NCBI GenBank assembly: GCA_019359035.1
Contig: JAHHIC010000109.1
Coordinates: forward strand, 1 to 64,000
DNA length: 64,000 nt
Source of the DNA: Scytonematopsis contorta HA4267-MV1
Lineage (GTDB): Bacteria; Cyanobacteriota; Cyanobacteriia; Cyanobacteriales; Nostocaceae
Direction of reading: 5' to 3'
The position numbers were made by a program, and so were the translations under genes. Within the stretch, counting starts at the first letter, position 1. The number at the start of each line of letters is the position of its first letter. Positions 17,986 to 28,229 of this stretch are shown piece after piece. Under the pieces are notes generated by a model that was not told where the DNA came from, ran no database searches, and saw nothing but the letters and a program-made list of their open reading frames with translations.

Positions 17986-18358
17986 TTTTGTTCTTTAGCA
18001 AAGCATGTTTCGCAGCAATCATACAACACAAGCTATTGCTAACACCTCAGGAGGTTTTTCCCATAATTTAGTATTGAGCTACATTACAAAATTAAATTCA
18101 CTGAGTAATGCTGCATTCATTTTTACTTGACACATCATCAACATAAACAAACGTAACAAATAATACGGATTTATAATCAAATCAAAATTTGCTTGTTTAA
18201 AAATATATAAACTGATTCAACAATCCTCTACCAAAAAACTTAAATAAAGGTTAACTTATTAACATCATATAGAAAGATTAACGCGGAGGCATTTTCAAAA
18301 ATAAGTCTTCGTTGTTTAACTGTAAATACACTTAAATATTGTTAATTTTTATTAGAAC
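17986..18358. other. AT-rich divergent intergenic region
   Basis: It separates the divergent transaldolase-family gene and the PAS histidine kinase gene. It presumably carries both promoters. No repeat element or RNA gene is recognised. Confidence 0.5.
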
Positions 18359-21300
18359 ATGTTAGAAAAAATCAGTATTTCAACGGATGTATCCAACGAA
18401 GAGTTAACAGCCATACGTCAATATGTTGAACAACTGGAAAAAGCTCTCTCTGAAAAACTTCTTTCTGAAAAAGTTCTCTCGGACGCTAACCATTCTGTTA
18501 AAGAGCAATACAATAACCTGTGGAAAGATTATCAAAAAATAGAGCAAGCATTAAGAGAATCGCAGCACAAGTTATCTTTTTTAGTACAAAACAATCCTTT
18601 GGGGGTAATTTGCTGGAATACGACTTTTGAAGTCACAGACTGGAACCTAGCAGCAGAAAACATTTTTGGGTACAGTAAGCTAGAAGCACTGAATTGCCAT
18701 CCAGCAGAACTAATAATCCCAGAAAGTGCTAGAGAGCAAGTTAATCAGGTAATGAAGGCATTACTTCAGCAGAATGGGGGAGTTTGCAGCACCAACGATA
18801 ATTTGACCAAAGATGGTAGAGTAATAACTTGCAAGTGGTATAACAAACCTTTGACTGACTTAGATGGTAATGTTATCGGAATCATTTCCATAATAGAAAA
18901 TATAACTCTCCGTCAAGAGACAGAATTGGCTCTCCAACGCAGTCAAACACGCTTTCAAAAATTAGTAGCTAATGTACCGGGGATGATTTACCAGTTTCGT
19001 TTGACACCAGATGGTGTAACATCTTTCCCTTATGTTTCTGATGCTTGTCAAGAAATTTATGGTGTTAAACCAGAAGAAGTCAAGGAAAACGGAGCATTAC
19101 TGGTAGAAGCAGTGCATCCAGAGGATAAAAGCTCTTTTTTTGAGTCTGTAGCCGTTTCTGCCCAAACATTACAAAAATGGGATTGGGAAGGACGGATGTT
19201 TTGCCGTTCTGGAAAATTAAAGTGGATACGGGGAATTTCTCGTCCGGAGTTACAACCAGATGGAGCAATTCTTTGGGATGGACTGTTGATTGATATTAGC
19301 GAACATCAACAAGCAAAATTAGCTTTAGAACGAACTAACGATGAATTAGAACAAAGAGTTGAAGAACGTACAGTTCAGTTGAAACAATCTCAGCAACTGC
19401 TGCAATTAGTTTTTGATACTTTACCTCAACGGGTTTTTTGGAAAGATAAAAATTCTAATTATTTAGGCTGCAATAAACTATTTGCACAAGATGTGGGACT
19501 GTCTTCACCAAACGAAATAGTTGGTAAAAACGATTTTGAGCTTTTTACGAAAGAATCGGCTCATATCTACCAGATTGATGATATTACTACTATTAAAAAC
19601 AATTGCCCAAAAATTAACTACGAAGAACCCCAGCAAAGAGAAAATGGTACTTTTGCGTGGCTAAGAAAAAGCAAAATTCCCCTCTGCGACCAAAATGGAG
19701 AAATCATAGGAATTTTTGGTTGTTATGAAGATATTAGCGACCGCAAACAATCAGAAGCAGCATTGCGTGATAGTGAAGAGCGACTACGGAATGTTATTGG
19801 AACCGCTCCTTTAATTCTTTTTGCTTTGGATTTTCAGGGACGTTTCACATTTTCTGATGGTGAAGGTTTAAAAGCTTTGGGACTTAATCCAAAAGATATT
19901 ATTGGAAAATTAGCTTGGGAAATTTTTGAAGAATCCCCTGATATTCTACAAGTAATAAAAGAAGCGTTGTCAGGTAACATTGCAACTGGTTTATTCAACT
20001 TTTCAGGAATGTTTTTTGAAACTCGCTTTACCCCTATTCAAGATGATTTGGGAAAATTAATTGGTGCTATCGGTGTTGCAATAGACATTACCGACCGCAA
20101 AGTCGCAGAAGCTGGTCTTGCTGAAAGCGAAGCCAAATTCCGTAGTTTTGTAGAAAACTCAAGCTACTTGATGTATTCCTATTCCAAGGATGGAATTTTC
20201 TCTTATCTGTCACCTAATTTTACCGATATTTTAGGGTATGAAACTCAAGAATTTATTGGAAAGTCGTTTGTACATCTTGTCCATCCTGAGGATTTATCAG
20301 CCGTCAAAGCATATCTTAATAAGATTATTGAAACTGGTGAAAAACAAACTGGACTAGAATTGCGTGTAAAACGAAAAGATGGCAGTTGGTGTTGGATGAG
20401 AGCTAGCACCTCACCAGTGCAAGATGCAAAAGGTAATTTAATTGCCTTTCAGGGTATGGCCAATGATATTACAGAACGCAAACAGGCAAAATTAGCGCTG
20501 CAAAAGTCTCTTAAAGAAGTAGAAGATATCAAGTTTGCTTTAGACCAGTCTGCTATAGTAGCAGTTACTAATAATCGAGGCATTATTGAATACGTTAACG
20601 AGCAATTTTGTCAAATTTCTCAGTATAACCGTGAAGAATTGATTGGTAAGACTCATCATATTATTAATTCTGGTCACCATCCCAAAGAATTATTTCAAGA
20701 GATGTGGAGAACTATTGCTAAAGGTAAGGTTTGGAAAGGCGAAATTCAAAATCGTGCTAAAGACGGAAGATTGTATTGGGTAGATACAACTATAGTTCCG
20801 GTTTTAGATACTCAAAGCAAACCTCAACAATACGTGGCAATCCGGAAAGACATAACCTCTCGCAAACAAGCGGAAGTAGCACTGAAAAAACAAGCGCAAG
20901 AACTAGAAGAAACTCTTAAAAAATTACAACATACCCAATCTCAGCTAATTCAAAGCGAAAAAATGTCTTCTCTAGGTCAATTAGTAGCTGGAATTGCCCA
21001 TGAAATTAACAACCCAGTCAACTTTATTTACGGTAACCTAAAGCACGCGGAAAAATTCACTCAAGACTTGCTTAAGTTACTTAATCTTTACCAAACAAAT
21101 TATCCCGATTCAGTTCCAGAAATTGAAGAAGAAATCGAAGCTTGCGAACTGGAATTTTTGCTAGAAGACTTACCAAAAATTTACTCTTCTATGAAAGTAG
21201 GAGCAACCCGTATTCGAGAAATCGTAACCGGACTGCGTACCTTCTCCCGTCTTGATGAAGCTGAATTAAAAACTGCTGATATTCATGAAGGAATCGACAG

Positions 21301-21748
21301 TACTTTGATGATTTTAGAACATCGTCTCAAAGCAAAACCAAATTGTGTAGCGATAAAAGTTATTAAAGAATACGCTAATTTACCTTTAGTCGAATGCTAT
21401 GCAGGACAATTAAATCAAGTTTTTATGAACATCTTGGCAAATGCCATTGATGCTTTAGAAGAAAAGAGGGTTTCCCCAACTCAGAATCCCGAAATTCGTA
21501 TCATTACCGAAATGTCAACCTCAAACCAAGTTACTATCCGTATTGCTGATAACGGTTGTGGGATATCAGAAGAAGTCCAAAAAAAGTTATTTGACCCCTT
21601 CTATACAACAAAAGCAGTAGGCAAAGGAACAGGTATGGGTTTATCTATCAGCTACCAAATTATTACCGACAGACACGGTGGGTCTTTACGCTGCATTTCT
21701 TCCTCCGGACAAGGTGCCGAATTTATCATCGAAATTCCTTACCATTAA
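18359..21748 (+). CDS. Soluble multi-PAS hybrid-less sensor histidine kinase
   Basis: The protein has 1129 residues and no transmembrane segment. An N-terminal coiled coil (10-70) is followed by about six PAS/PAC units (roughly 65-180, 190-315, 345-465, 470-580, 590-705 and 720-835). Repeated PAC endings such as ITDRK, ISDRK and ITERK mark the boundaries. A coiled coil leads to the HisKA box [12 protein letters not shown] with phospho-acceptor His881, then the N box NILANAIDALEE, G1 IADNGCGIS and G2 GKGTGMGLS. There is no receiver domain, so a separate response regulator is expected. The H-box type is shared with the kinase at 25090. PAS ligands cannot be read from sequence. Confidence 0.9.
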   Translation: MLEKISISTDVSNEELTAIRQYVEQLEKALSEKLLSEKVLSDANHSVKEQYNNLWKDYQKIEQALRESQHKLSFLVQNNPLGVICWNTTFEVTDWNLAAENIFGYSKLEALNCHPAELIIPESAREQVNQVMKALLQQNGGVCSTNDNLTKDGRVITCKWYNKPLTDLDGNVIGIISIIENITLRQETELALQRSQTRFQKLVANVPGMIYQFRLTPDGVTSFPYVSDACQEIYGVKPEEVKENGALLVEAVHPEDKSSFFESVAVSAQTLQKWDWEGRMFCRSGKLKWIRGISRPELQPDGAILWDGLLIDISEHQQAKLALERTNDELEQRVEERTVQLKQSQQLLQLVFDTLPQRVFWKDKNSNYLGCNKLFAQDVGLSSPNEIVGKNDFELFTKESAHIYQIDDITTIKNNCPKINYEEPQQRENGTFAWLRKSKIPLCDQNGEIIGIFGCYEDISDRKQSEAALRDSEERLRNVIGTAPLILFALDFQGRFTFSDGEGLKALGLNPKDIIGKLAWEIFEESPDILQVIKEALSGNIATGLFNFSGMFFETRFTPIQDDLGKLIGAIGVAIDITDRKVAEAGLAESEAKFRSFVENSSYLMYSYSKDGIFSYLSPNFTDILGYETQEFIGKSFVHLVHPEDLSAVKAYLNKIIETGEKQTGLELRVKRKDGSWCWMRASTSPVQDAKGNLIAFQGMANDITERKQAKLALQKSLKEVEDIKFALDQSAIVAVTNNRGIIEYVNEQFCQISQYNREELIGKTHHIINSGHHPKELFQEMWRTIAKGKVWKGEIQNRAKDGRLYWVDTTIVPVLDTQSKPQQYVAIRKDITSRKQAEVALKKQAQELEETLKKLQHTQSQLIQSEKMSSLGQLVAGIAHEINNPVNFIYGNLKHAEKFTQDLLKLLNLYQTNYPDSVPEIEEEIEACELEFLLEDLPKIYSSMKVGATRIREIVTGLRTFSRLDEAELKTADIHEGIDSTLMILEHRLKAKPNCVAIKVIKEYANLPLVECYAGQLNQVFMNILANAIDALEEKRVSPTQNPEIRIITEMSTSNQVTIRIADNGCGISEEVQKKLFDPFYTTKAVGKGTGMGLSISYQIITDRHGGSLRCISSSGQGAEFIIEIPYH

Positions 21749-21753
21749 CACAA

Positions 21754-21783
21754 AATGTAGAGACGTTACATGTAACGTCTCCA
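21754..21783. repeat. Small palindrome GTAGAGACGTTACATGTAACGTCT
   Basis: A near-perfect palindrome just after the kinase stop. It matches the element at 51293-51327 and a decayed half at 37868-37891. Transcribed, it would form a stable hairpin, but no T-run follows here. Confidence 0.85.
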
Positions 21784-21820
21784 CCGTCAACCGTCAACCA
21801 TCAACCGTCAACCGTCAACA
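21784..21820. repeat. Short GTCAACC heptamer array
   Basis: About five tandem heptamers (GTCAACC, with one ATCAACC variant). Same class as 39612-39708, in the same orientation. Confidence 0.9.
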
Positions 21821-21822
21821 AT

Positions 21823-23088
21823 TTATTTCAACAACAGATAAAACAAAGTACCATTTCCCCCAGTTACACCAGCACGGTCACCAGCAGAATCACCAGTACC
21901 TTTAAAATAATCAACCCGACCGGGACCTCTAATAGCGCTACCAGTATCTTGGTCAAGTACAAAGCGATTAACTTGGCGATACTCTAACTGTCCTCGTCCA
22001 GTAGGATAAGGTAATCTAGTATTTACCAATGCCAAAGCTCCAGGAGGCATAAGTGACTTATCGGTAGCAATAGAACGCTCAGCAGTTACTGGTACTCCTA
22101 TACTGCCACGAGCTGGCTCACCAATTTTGTCTCTGAAAAAGATAAACCTTTCCCAACGCGGCAAATAATTATCCATTTCTTGGGGATTTCGATTAAAAAA
22201 GCGAATAATCCCTGGCATTGTCAAGTCAGTTTGAGATACTTTGCCATCTTTGAGTAGTTCTCGACCAATACTTGTCCAAGGGTAATCTGTTGCACCAGCA
22301 TAGCCCACACTGGTTTTTGAACCATCAGCTAAGCGAAGTTGAGCAGAACCTTGGATATGAATCATGTAGGCATCAAAACGGTTGCGAAACCAAAATATTT
22401 CCCTACCACGCAGCGGGCTTCTATCACCCAACAAACCATCTGCCCCTTCTAGTTGCAGCCTTGTGGGATGAGGTTTCGCCCATTGCTCCAAATCTGGCGG
22501 TAAGCTATACAAAGGATATTTATATTCAGCAGTTCTTACACGGCTGGCACGGTAAACAGGCTCGTAGTAAGCGGTATATTTTACAGTACCTCTACCATCG
22601 TTTCCAATTGATTGATAAAAAGCGAACTCTCGGCGTACTGCAGCTTGCAATTGAGCCGGAGTTCTAGACCTGACAACCAATTGGCGGAAGCGTACTAAAC
22701 TGCGACGCACGCGGTCAAGAGTAATTTCTCTTATAGGGTAATTACTATATACTCTAGCCGCTGTTGGTGTTTCAAGGTAACGCAAACTGTTGTCAATAGA
22801 TGCCAACAGCGCCTTGCGGTCTGCAGGTGAACCCTTGTGACCCCAGAACAATTGTTCATCCCAACCCAAGCAACGCGAAAGCTGTGGACAACTGCTTTCC
22901 ACCCTTACTAGCCTTAATGGTGGTGTTACTTCCACATTTGGAGTAGGCTCCGGTTGTGGTGGAACATCTGGAGGATGTACAGGTACAGGTATTGGAGGTA
23001 AATCTGGAACCTGAGCAATAACAGAAAGTACCGGGGCAATAAGGGTAATTCCCAGACTCAAGGAGAGCAAAGCAAGCGTTTTTCTCAT
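21823..23088 (-). CDS. mltA: Membrane-bound lytic murein transglycosylase A (MltA)
   Basis: MltA cleaves the glycan strands of peptidoglycan with formation of 1,6-anhydromuropeptides. The 421-residue protein has a signal peptide (hydrophobic 5-25, IAQ before the mature part) and a Pro-rich linker (27-53). The MltA barrel domain includes YTAYYEPVYRASR and FMIHIQGSAQLRL-like segments (seen as YMIHIQGSAQ). The C-terminal 3D domain contains RFVLDQDTGSAIRGPGRVD with the catalytic Asp, then YFKGTGDSAGDRAG. The signal lacks a clear lipobox Cys, unlike the E. coli enzyme. A small gene sits 3 bp upstream on the same strand. Confidence 0.93.
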   Translation of the reverse strand: MRKTLALLSLSLGITLIAPVLSVIAQVPDLPPIPVPVHPPDVPPQPEPTPNVEVTPPLRLVRVESSCPQLSRCLGWDEQLFWGHKGSPADRKALLASIDNSLRYLETPTAARVYSNYPIREITLDRVRRSLVRFRQLVVRSRTPAQLQAAVRREFAFYQSIGNDGRGTVKYTAYYEPVYRASRVRTAEYKYPLYSLPPDLEQWAKPHPTRLQLEGADGLLGDRSPLRGREIFWFRNRFDAYMIHIQGSAQLRLADGSKTSVGYAGATDYPWTSIGRELLKDGKVSQTDLTMPGIIRFFNRNPQEMDNYLPRWERFIFFRDKIGEPARGSIGVPVTAERSIATDKSLMPPGALALVNTRLPYPTGRGQLEYRQVNRFVLDQDTGSAIRGPGRVDYFKGTGDSAGDRAGVTGGNGTLFYLLLK

Positions 23089-23091
23089 TGT

Positions 23092-23346
23092 TTACGTAAA
23101 TCTTTCGACACTTGATGTAAAAATTGGTTCGACACGGATGGCTAATATCCGAGATGGACGCACAACCATATACTCACCCTGAATGTTCTTTATAGGCACG
23201 CTAACAAAGTCATTAGAAGCCGATTTCGGCACTAATTCGCCGCTGTACCACTTTTGAAACTCTTGAATCGTAGAAAAACGAATCTCTTCTCTGTGTCCAC
23301 CTTCTAGCATCAGATGGATTGAGTACTCATTTGGAGTTCTAGGCAT
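23092..23346 (-). CDS. Small conserved cyanobacterial protein upstream of mltA
   Basis: This 84-residue protein starts MPRTPNEYSIHLMLEGGHRE. It has beta-rich character, with FQKWYSG and FVSVPIKNIQGEYMVV segments and no export signal. Only 3 bp separate its stop from the mltA start, so the two are probably one transcript. Function unknown. Confidence 0.7.
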   Translation of the reverse strand: MPRTPNEYSIHLMLEGGHREEIRFSTIQEFQKWYSGELVPKSASNDFVSVPIKNIQGEYMVVRPSRILAIRVEPIFTSSVERFT

Positions 23347-23414
23347 AATGTTGAATCATTTGAAACACATCCAACCCATTTTTAACTTCCAGTACTCAAA
23401 ATGAAAAGAGGAAA

Positions 23415-23585
23415 GATACGGGAGTGGGGAATGGGGAGTGGGGAGTGGGGAGTGGGGAGTGGGGAATTGGGGAATTGGGAAATGAAATTAAGAATAAGAA
23501 CAATTATTTTTTATACTCAGTAATCAACTCCCTACTCCCCACTCCTACTCCCTACTCCCTACTCCCTACTCCCCACTCCCCTTCC
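23415..23585. repeat. Inverted pair of GGGGAGT / ACTCCCC simple-repeat tracts
   Basis: A tract of about six GGGGAGT-type heptamers with two GGGGAATT variants (23418-23475) is followed, after about 50 bp, by the mirror tract of ACTCCCT/ACTCCCC (23528-23583). The two can pair into a long imperfect hairpin. It lies upstream of the 23092 gene and downstream of the 23636 gene. Confidence 0.9.
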
Positions 23586-23635
23586 TTCCGCCTATGACGG
23601 CAAGTTTGCTGGAAATGGTTCCCAGGATTTTTTGA

Positions 23636-24403
23636 CTAAAATAATCTAAAACGCATTAATTGAGTCTCTAATGTCTCAGTAAGAATTTTATTCAGTTCCT
23701 TCGCAGAAGTAAACGCTAAAATTTGTGTTTGCTGTAAATCAAAGGAAGATTCTCCTTTTAAATCCGGACGCTGCATCTGGGCTAGTAAGATTTGCTCTGC
23801 GCGTTTACAATGAATTGCATAGCCAATTTCTATACATACATTTGGGCTGGGAATTAGCTTAGTATTTTCTTTAGCAGGAACATTGGCAACGGGAGTCGTG
23901 TCAGCAATAAATAATAAGCTTTTGCGAATATTTCGCATTATTGTTGAAGAAAGACGTACAGGAGCAACACTTGTGCGAGGAGATTCGATTAACTTTAAAG
24001 GAACGCGGGAACGTTTATTCAGTTTTTCTAGAGTAAGAGTCAATCCTCCTTTAAGGGCTTCCCTAGAGTCTACATACTCATTTTGATAAGATAAATAAAT
24101 AGTCGGTTCTAGCTGCGACAGAAGTGATTGTTTAGTGAAATAAATTTCATGGCTAATTAAATCAATGTTAGCTACGCAATATCCACCACTACCTTCAATG
24201 TAAAATTCTATATTTTCCCCTTCTAAGTACCGCGCAAACCAAGTTGAGTTTTTAACTTCTCCAATATCTTCCAAAAAGTCAGCTCTTAACGCCGACTTCA
24301 ACAGGCTTTTTTTACTGAGGCGAATATCTGGCGGACGTTTTTCTATTTCAGGGATAGGTTCGTAGTCCTGAACATACCATGCCCTTAAAGCAATTATTGA
24401 CAT
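23636..24403 (-). CDS. Hypothetical protein with TIR-like nucleotide-binding C-terminal motif
   Basis: This 255-residue protein opens with MSIIALRAWYVQDYEPI. The second half reads SLLFIADTTPV, then SPNVCIEIGYAI and ILLAQM. This is the pattern of TIR-like/MTH538-type nucleotide-binding domains (ADxT...NPNVxxELGYA...xLL), including the candidate catalytic Glu. Residues 70-130 form a separate unassigned region. There is no signal peptide or membrane segment, and no defence partner gene sits next to it. The family seems cyanobacterial. It could be a housekeeping relative rather than an NAD-degrading effector. Confidence 0.55.
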   Translation of the reverse strand: MSIIALRAWYVQDYEPIPEIEKRPPDIRLSKKSLLKSALRADFLEDIGEVKNSTWFARYLEGENIEFYIEGSGGYCVANIDLISHEIYFTKQSLLSQLEPTIYLSYQNEYVDSREALKGGLTLTLEKLNKRSRVPLKLIESPRTSVAPVRLSSTIMRNIRKSLLFIADTTPVANVPAKENTKLIPSPNVCIEIGYAIHCKRAEQILLAQMQRPDLKGESSFDLQQTQILAFTSAKELNKILTETLETQLMRFRLF

Positions 24404-25089
24404 AAACCGCTATTTTCAACCATCTTTTTCTTTTTAACTTCATACCAGCTTACATCTAGACGGGACGCAAGGAAAAAGGAAAAAGGAAGAAAGAAGAGAA
24501 GAAGCTCACACAGCAACAACACCCAAGCTACGACTTGCATTTATATTTCCTCGTCTTCTTTATTCTAGCCAGGGATGAACTGAGTCAATCACTTCTGCGA
24601 GCTATTAGAAGGATATAACCAGTTACAGCGCCCCCTAGTTGCCAATTTTTGAGGAAATTTCAGCTTTCGAGTTGGGTGTTGCTACTTTTTTTGACGAGAC
24701 AGATGTTAAATTTAACAGCGTTTTTACCTCTCAATTAATCTTGTACTATTGCTGTCAAATCTGCCAGGGAAGCTTTATTTGCTTCATAGTATTAATATAG
24801 CAGTGGCAAATAATATAGAATTATTTTTGCAATTAAACTTTACTGAAATTATTCAGCTAGCAGCAATAGATATAACTTTTAATGCCCAATAATACGGTAT
24901 TTTGCCTCTGTCGAATGGTTCTATTTTTCCCTTTCCAAACCTAAATGATATCTCAGCAAATACTCACATTAACTTAATTTTTGTAACAAAAATACAATTC
25001 GTAGGTATAAGTTGGGTTTCCCAAAGGCGGTATAAGTTGGGTTATCCGAAGCGGACGCTGCGCGAACATTCCTCAACCCAACCTACATG
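24404..25089. other. Gene-free 686-bp spacer
   Basis: No supported gene. It lies between the start of the 23636 gene and the end of the 25090 kinase, so it holds the promoter of the former. Its right end (about 25002-25105) carries imperfect GTAGGTATAAGTTGGGTT and TTGGGTTATCC units and the mirror CAACCCAACCTAC, a palindromic repeat type common in cyanobacteria. Confidence 0.55.
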
Positions 25090-25105
25090 TTACTTTGAGT
25101 TGGGC
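25002..25105. repeat. GTAGGTnnnnGTTGGGTT / AACCCAACCTAC imperfect palindrome
   Basis: The left part has two GTATAAGTTGGGTT units. The right part has TCAACCCAACCTAC and then GAGTTGGGCTTGAC, which runs into the end of the downstream kinase gene. The halves can form a stem across about 50 bp. Confidence 0.7.
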
Positions 25106-27972
25106 TTGACAGGAATTTGCAGCCAAAACTCAGTACCCTTACCAGGCTCTGAAGTGCATCTCAGAATACCACCATGTTTATCAGCAATAATTTGGTAGCT
25201 AATTGCTAATCCTAAACCCGTACCTTTACCCACAGGTTTAGTAGTAAAAAATGGGTCAAATATACGTTTTTTAACATCTTCGTTCATTCCCACACCATTA
25301 TCAGAAATTATAATTACAATGTCAGATTTATTAGGTAACAATACAGTAGAAATATGTATACAAGGAGAAAAAGAAGAAGCGGGAGAAATAAAAGCATGGG
25401 TGGAGAGGGAAAAATTTTCTGTGCCTTTAACTTTTACAGTTTCCAACTCTTCTAATTTGATAGTTTCCCATTCTCCCACCCTGTGATTTTCCCACTCTCC
25501 CACCTTCGCAATGTCGTCCATCAGAGCGTCAATAGCATTGCTTAAAACATTCATAAATACCTGATTCATCTGTCCGGCATAGCATTCTACTAGCGGCAAA
25601 TCTCCGTATTCTTTAATAACTTTGATTCCAGGAAAGTCAAATTTTGGTTTGAGACGATGCTCCAAAATTACTAAAGTATTTTCGATGCCTTCATGAATAT
25701 TAACAGCTTTCATTTCTGATTCATCCAACCGCGAAAAGCTGCGTAAAGAAAGCACTATAGAGCGGATACGTTCTGCTCCTACTTGCATTGAGGACATAAG
25801 TTTTGGTAAGTCGTCAGCCACAAAATCTAAATCCATCTGTTGCGCGAAATTATCAACTTCTGCGTTTTTATCTGGATATTGAGCTTGGTAAATCTGTAAA
25901 AGTTTTAGTATGTCTTGGGTATAGCTAATAGCGTGCGATAAATTACCATAAATAAAGTTAACTGGGTTATTAATTTCATGGGCAACACCTGCAACTAATT
26001 GTCCCAAACCCGACATTTTTTCACTTTGGATGAGTTGTGTTTGTGCTTGTTTTAGTTCAAAAAGTGCTTCTTCCGCTCTGTTCGCTTGGGATTTTGCCTT
26101 TGTTTCAGCAGCACAACTAGCTTCATAAAGTTTTGCTTGTCCAATTGCAACGGCCGCTTGGTCTGCGAGTTGTTGTAATAAGTCTATTTCATCATCCTGC
26201 CAATTTCTAGGAGCATCACATTGATGAGCAATAAGTAAACCCCAAAGTTTTTCACCCATGTTGATAGGTACAGTTAAGTTCGCTCGTACTTGCAAGCCTT
26301 CTAAAAACTCTCGATGACAGGGACTCATATCTACCCCTGAAACATTATTTACTGCCCTGATTCTACCGCGATAATAAAGACGAGCGTACTCATCTGGAAA
26401 ACATCCCAACGGTGCTTTTACTCCTAACACCGAATTCCAAGGTTTTCCTACATCTTCAAAAATTACTTCTCCATCTAAATCGTTTAATAGCTGGTAAATT
26501 ACTATTCGGTCTGCTTTTAATATATGACGAACTTCCTTAACAATAGTTTGTAGAATATTTTCAAACTTCAACGTGCTACGAATTTGGTCTGTAATACGCT
26601 TGACAACGGAAGCAAGCTGTAGAGATTTTTGCAATTCAGCCGTCCGTTGTTCTACTTGACGCTCCAAGTTAGCATTGAGTGTTTGTACTTTAGAGTACAT
26701 AACTCGTACTTGCGAATACATCAATAGTTGCTGAATAGCCATTGAGAAGTGATGTCCCAATGCTTCTGCTAAAGAAATGTCCGAGCTTTCCCACTCAGGT
26801 GCTTGTCCACGTTTTAGTTCCCGCCAAGCTTCAAAAGAGAGTGTTGGTAAAGTTTGTCTTTGATTATTGTCGTGCCTTCCTGCCCATAAAATTTCAGTGT
26901 CATGTTCGTTGCGAAAAACACTTAAAGTACCAATAAATTTTTGACGGTAGTATAAGGGAACGACTAATAAACCCCGAATACGAGTAGATTTAAAGCTAGG
27001 TGCTAAAACTCTCAAACTATCTTCTTTATAAAGGTCACAAACTGTCAGCAGACTAAAGTTTTTATCTTTTTTTACCCAGTTACCCCATATTGGATGCTTT
27101 TCCAGCATAAATGGGTGTTGTTGAAAATTCTTTTTATTGGAGCCTTCAGGAAGTTTTGGCTGGTCCCCCCAAGTGTACAACTCACCAGTGGACTCAATGT
27201 AAAGTCTGCCACCTGAACCTTTAAAAGCAGCAATTGTTGTTTCTAAAGCCGACTGCAATTGTATTGTGGGTAAGGTATGTAACAAAGTTGTCACTTTATT
27301 AATCGTTGCCTCTCGCAATTGCCCAGCACGAGCTTTGGCTAATAAACTACTTTGAGCTATAGCGATTGAAACTTGGTCAGCAATCAACTGCATGACCTTT
27401 AATTCTCGTTTCAAAAAGGTTCGCGCTTTACTATTGTGGGACACTAGTAACCCCCACAGTCGCGGTTCCTGAAGTGTGCCTTTAGCGTCGTAACCTAAAA
27501 TTGGCACTACTGCCGAAGACATAACACCCATTGCTTTCAGATATTCAATATGACAAGAGTCTACTTTACGGTAGCGAATATTTTCAGTTTCTACGGACTC
27601 ACCGGTTTCTGGAGATACCAAAGGAGAAAGCCCGATACGTCCATTAGGTACATCTACAATAGTACGTTGTCGTGAGTTAAGGTACATTTCTCTAGCAACC
27701 AGAGGAATATCATTAGCAGGAAAATGTAACCCAGCAAGTGAGGGTAAGCGGTTTTCATGTATCGATTCCGCACAAACTTCACCGCTGCCATCAGTGTCAA
27801 ACCGATATACTTTCACTCGGTCTGTACCTAAATACGAACGAACTTCTACAACAGTCGCTGCCAGTATTTCTTCGAGCTCCAGTGATTGCCTAATTCGGTT
27901 TGTTATCCTATGGAGTAACCCTTCTTGGTCAAACTTTGGCTGCAAACCGTTTGGGTTATCGGTAAATTTCAT
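25090..27972 (-). CDS. Two-GAF sensor histidine kinase with bilin-type Cys-His motifs
   Basis: The protein has 960 residues and no transmembrane segment. GAF1 (about 20-215) has [15 protein letters not shown] and SCHIEYL with Cys140. A second region (220-430) looks GAF-like but divergent. GAF3 (about 460-620) has MSPCHREFL with Cys552. Both Cys-His motifs sit where cyanobacteriochrome and phytochrome-like GAF domains bind phycocyanobilin, so this is a candidate photoreceptor kinase. Then come His[14 protein letters not shown] (His665), the N box [11 protein letters not shown]1 ISDNGVGMN and G2 [10 protein letters not shown] low-complexity insert with [12 protein letters not shown] interrupts the ATPase domain (about 820-865), encoded by a GGGAGA-type repeat. 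Confidence 0.88.
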   Translation of the reverse strand: MKFTDNPNGLQPKFDQEGLLHRITNRIRQSLELEEILAATVVEVRSYLGTDRVKVYRFDTDGSGEVCAESIHENRLPSLAGLHFPANDIPLVAREMYLNSRQRTIVDVPNGRIGLSPLVSPETGESVETENIRYRKVDSCHIEYLKAMGVMSSAVVPILGYDAKGTLQEPRLWGLLVSHNSKARTFLKRELKVMQLIADQVSIAIAQSSLLAKARAGQLREATINKVTTLLHTLPTIQLQSALETTIAAFKGSGGRLYIESTGELYTWGDQPKLPEGSNKKNFQQHPFMLEKHPIWGNWVKKDKNFSLLTVCDLYKEDSLRVLAPSFKSTRIRGLLVVPLYYRQKFIGTLSVFRNEHDTEILWAGRHDNNQRQTLPTLSFEAWRELKRGQAPEWESSDISLAEALGHHFSMAIQQLLMYSQVRVMYSKVQTLNANLERQVEQRTAELQKSLQLASVVKRITDQIRSTLKFENILQTIVKEVRHILKADRIVIYQLLNDLDGEVIFEDVGKPWNSVLGVKAPLGCFPDEYARLYYRGRIRAVNNVSGVDMSPCHREFLEGLQVRANLTVPINMGEKLWGLLIAHQCDAPRNWQDDEIDLLQQLADQAAVAIGQAKLYEASCAAETKAKSQANRAEEALFELKQAQTQLIQSEKMSGLGQLVAGVAHEINNPVNFIYGNLSHAISYTQDILKLLQIYQAQYPDKNAEVDNFAQQMDLDFVADDLPKLMSSMQVGAERIRSIVLSLRSFSRLDESEMKAVNIHEGIENTLVILEHRLKPKFDFPGIKVIKEYGDLPLVECYAGQMNQVFMNVLSNAIDALMDDIAKVGEWENHRVGEWETIKLEELETVKVKGTENFSLSTHAFISPASSFSPCIHISTVLLPNKSDIVIIISDNGVGMNEDVKKRIFDPFFTTKPVGKGTGLGLAISYQIIADKHGGILRCTSEPGKGTEFWLQIPVKPNSK

Positions 27973-28229
27973 TGCTTATATAAGCCCAAATATGAGTATA
28001 AAAATATTCTTAATTTTAGCTTCTTTCAATTTCGATGACTCCCGGAAAAATATGTAATTTAATACCTTTAAATAAATAAATTTCTACAAAGTATTTAGTA
28101 TAAATAGGCACTAAATGCTTTCAAGTAATGAATATAAATTAATGATAACCAATATCAGAATATTTTGTCGCTAAAAAGTAATATTTTAGACTAAAACTGT
28201 TAAGGTTTGAATATAATAACGATTATTGC

